In this document: positions 61,827 to 64,000 of the stretch, in pieces
Position numbering within the stretch: the first letter of the stretch is position 1
Layout of the letters: every line of letters begins with the position of its first letter
Source of the DNA: Platerodrilus igneus
Lineage: Eukaryota > Arthropoda > Insecta > Coleoptera > Lycidae
Direction of reading: 5' to 3'
Assembly (NCBI GenBank): GCA_036346225.1
Contig: JARFIW010001254.1
Coordinates: forward strand, 1,275,001-1,339,000
Length of the DNA: 64,000 bases
Program-made: the position numbers and the translations under genes
The notes under the pieces: model-generated
Seen by the model: the letters and a program-made list of their open reading frames with translations, nothing else
What the model was told of the DNA's origin: nothing
The model's database searches: none

Positions 61827-62502
61827 AATACAATACATTAACTTGGAAATGAGTACTTACGATTGTCATATAACCTATAAATCACATTACGAATTCCACT
61901 TTTGGTAAATTCATCTACGTCAGTGACAGGTTTTGAGTGGACTCGCTTTTTTGACGTAAATGGTTCATTTTTCGCAATTGTTTGCGAAATCAATTTTACG
62001 GTACCAATACTAAGACCCAGGGCAACCGACACTCTCTAAAATATGCATAAGAAATAGTTTTTGAAGTAAATAATAAACTAAATTACATCACGAACCGCTG
62101 TTAACAAAATAAACGGTCCAACATTATCCCTTTCTTTTTCAAAAAAAAAAGTGAATAAACTAGGTACAAGTTGTTTAGCTCTAACGCCTAAACTAATTCC
62201 ACTCATTATCTTCGGTGAACAGAGTTCGGTGTAACACTAATATGAGTTCTGAAAAAAATCGTTTGAAGCAAAAACAGATTAAATTATGAACGAATAAAAA
62301 TAAAAAGTGCACGAGATGTAAGAATAACTAAACAACATATAACCTAAAAATTAAACGTCAAAGCAATTAAAATTCCGCTAGAATTGTTGGTAACGTTACA
62401 CATTGCTACAATTCAAATCAAAACCCTAGCATAGCATTTTACGGTTTATAATGACAAACGTCTGTATAAATAGTTAGTACGTGTGTGACGTCGCAAATGA
62501 CG

Positions 62503-62529
62503 AGGTCTATTTAGAAATTGCAAAGACTA
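62503..62529. repeat. right terminal inverted repeat of the 19.6-kb transposon
   Basis: 27-bp perfect inverse of 42924-42950, followed by TA and then satellite. It lies 297 bases upstream of the transposase ATG. Confidence 0.92.
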
Positions 62530-64000
62530 TAGTAGCGGTATCCGTTGAAATTTTTTTAATCGGATTGGTAGTTTCTGTGGTAGTGAGTTTTATATAAACC
62601 AACCTCCCTAAGGGGGAGGGGGAGTCGTAAATCGTGTTGTGTTGGGTAGTAGTTACGTGGTAGTAGCTATATTCGTTGAAATTTTTTTAATCGGAATGGT
62701 AGTTTCTGTGGTAGTGAGTTTTATATAAACCAACCTCCCTAAGGGGGAGGTAAAAAATCGTGTTGTTGGGTGGTGGTGGCGTGGTAGTAGCAATATCCGT
62801 TGAAATTTTTTTAATCGGATTGGTAGTTTTTGTGGTAGTGAGTTATATATAAACCAACCCCCTAAGGTGGAAGACGGGTGAAAAATTGTGTTGTGTTGGG
62901 TGGTAGTTGCGTGGTGGTTGAGATATCCGTTGAAATTTTTTTAATTGGATTGGTAGTTTCTGTGGTAGTGGGTATTATATAAGCCAACCCCCTAAGGCTT
63001 AGAGGGGTTAAAAATCGTGTTGTGTTGGGTGGTAGTTGCGTGGTAGCAGCGATATCCGTTAAAATTTTTTTAGTCGGATTGGTTGTTTCTGTGGTAGTAA
63101 GTTTTATATAAACTAACCCCCTAAGGCGGGAGGGGGGCGGGATGAAAATCGTATTGTGTTGGGTGGTAGTTGCGTTGTAGTAGCAATATCTGTTGAAATT
63201 CTTTTAATCTGATTGGTAGTTTTTGTGGTAGTGAGTTTTATATAAACCAACCCCCTAAAGGGGTAGGGGATGAAATTTGTGTTGTGTTGGGTAGTAGTTG
63301 CGTGGTAATAGCGATATTCGTTGAAATTTTTTTAATCTGATTGGTAGTTCTTGTGGTAGTGAGTTTTATATAAACCAACCCCCCAAGAGGTGAGAAGGGT
63401 GAAAAATCGCGTTGTGTTGGGTGGTAGTTGCGTGGTGGTTGCGATATCCGTTGAAATTTTTTTAATCGGATTGGTAGTTTCTGTGGTGGTGGGTATTATA
63501 TAAGCCAACCCCTTAAAGGGGAGGGGGTTAAAAATTGTGTTGTGTTGAGTGGTAGTTGCGTGGTAGTAGCGATATGCGTAGAAATTTTTTTAGTCGGATT
63601 GGTTGTTTCTGTGATAGTGAGTTTTATATAAACTAACCCCCTAAAGAAGGAGGGGGGCGAGTTGAAAATCGTATTGTGTTGGATGGTAGTAGGGATATCC
63701 GTTGAAATTTTTTTAATCGGATTGGTTGTTTCTGTGGTAGTAAGTTTTATATGAACCAACCCCCTAAGGAGGGAGGGGGCGGGTTAAAAATTGTATTGTG
63801 TTGGGTGGTAGTTGCGATATCCGTTGAAATTTATTTAATCGGATTGGTAGTTCCTGTAGTAGTGAGTATTATATAAACCAACCCCCTAAAGGAAAGGAGG
63901 ATTGAAAATCGTGTTGTGTTGGGTGGTAGTTGCTTGGTATTAGCGATATCCGTTGATATTTTTTTAATCGGATTGGTAGTTTCTGTGGTAGTGAGTTTTA
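62530..64000 (-). repeat. satellite array C, continuation, about 11 monomers
   Basis: Minus-orientation monomers that pick up exactly where the array stops at 42923, starting with TAGTAGCGGTATCCGTTG. It runs out of the window. Confidence 0.97.

Larger units (their letters stand above)
54066..62206 (-). pseudogene. DDE_3 transposase gene of the outer transposon, five exons, split by BEL/Pao
   Basis: ATG at 62206 opens exon 1 (FFFEKERDNVGPFI), with a donor at 62087 and a 51-bp intron. Exon 2 (62035-61861) has RVSVALGLSIGTVKLISQT and a basic SKKRVHSKP stretch and ends at GTAAGT. The next intron holds the whole BEL/Pao element. Exon 3 (55169 to about 54843) contains YQFVFVDETWIFQNG (Asp 1). Exon 4 (54792 on) has GNVNGFI, DYHGEMNE and VLDNASCHS (Asp 2). 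Exon 5 (54423 on) has LRLPPYHCIFNAIENVWG (Glu) and ends with PLIINVGDGDDSDSDF near 54070. Stops occur in exon 4 (after EMNE, and in its last part) and at 54201-54203. The DDE triad is intact. The layout is the insect Tc1/mariner-like DDE_3 family; introns near the same places occur in the copy at 7355-9200. Confidence 0.85.
42924..62529 (-). mobile_element. DDE_3-type DNA transposon with nested insertions, 19.6 kb
   Basis: Perfect 27-bp terminal inverted repeats at 42924-42950 and 62503-62529 begin TAGTCTTTGCAATTTC, and similarity continues with gaps to about 45 bp (GTCATT, GACGTCA). A TA dinucleotide lies outside each end (42922-42923 and 62530-62531). Joining the flanks over one TA gives a normal satellite string (GCGTGGTAGTAGCG-like). 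The transposase gene inside (62206 to 54066) is the DDE_3 type, for which TA duplications are usual. MULE DNA and a BEL/Pao element are nested inside. Confidence 0.9.

Overview
The window looks like heterochromatic DNA from an AT-rich arthropod genome, most likely an insect. That is inferred from the element families present (BEL/Pao, Ty3/gypsy, SWIM-finger MULEs, a DDE_3 transposase, a tRNA-derived SINE), short GT-AG introns, and the lack of operons or any bacterial gene order. No intact host gene can be supported. Almost every coding stretch is a transposable element or a decaying multi-exon gene probably carried by one.

Layout. 1-3653: a decayed Ty3/gypsy pol, cut by the window edge. 3654-5757: non-coding with two (TA)n runs. 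5758-6653: an OARD1/TARG1-like macrodomain reading frame joined to a CCCH zinc finger and split by a SINE. 7355-9200 (-): a decayed DDE_3 transposase, also split by a SINE. 10285-12628 (+): an integrase-core gene with an intron and a third SINE. 12875 to about 14540 (-): a convergent HECT-like gene. 15011-21116: a tandem satellite of about 129 bp. 21463-23490 (-): a MULE remnant fused to a SWIM finger and a Ulp1-type protease. 24066-24514: a foldback element. 25137-28854 (-): a LINE with endonuclease and reverse transcriptase. 28855-42923: satellite with truncated LINE pieces; the array switches strand near 36.15 kb. 42924-62529: a 19.6-kb nested block ending in matched inverted repeats and flanked by TA. 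62530-64000: satellite again, in the same orientation and phase as before the block.

The nested block reads as a history. A DDE_3 transposon with a TA target duplication landed in the satellite. MULE-type DNA (two related copies and 4.2 kb of unassigned sequence) now lies in its left part. A BEL/Pao element with 405-bp LTRs and a 5-bp duplication landed in one intron of its transposase gene. Deleting 42924-62529 plus one TA copy restores a normal satellite monomer.

The observations most worth following are the paired integrase and HECT-like genes (a possible two-gene transposon), the macrodomain-CCCH frame, the MULE-SWIM-Ulp1 fusion, and the repeated joining of LINE 3' ends to one point of the satellite monomer.
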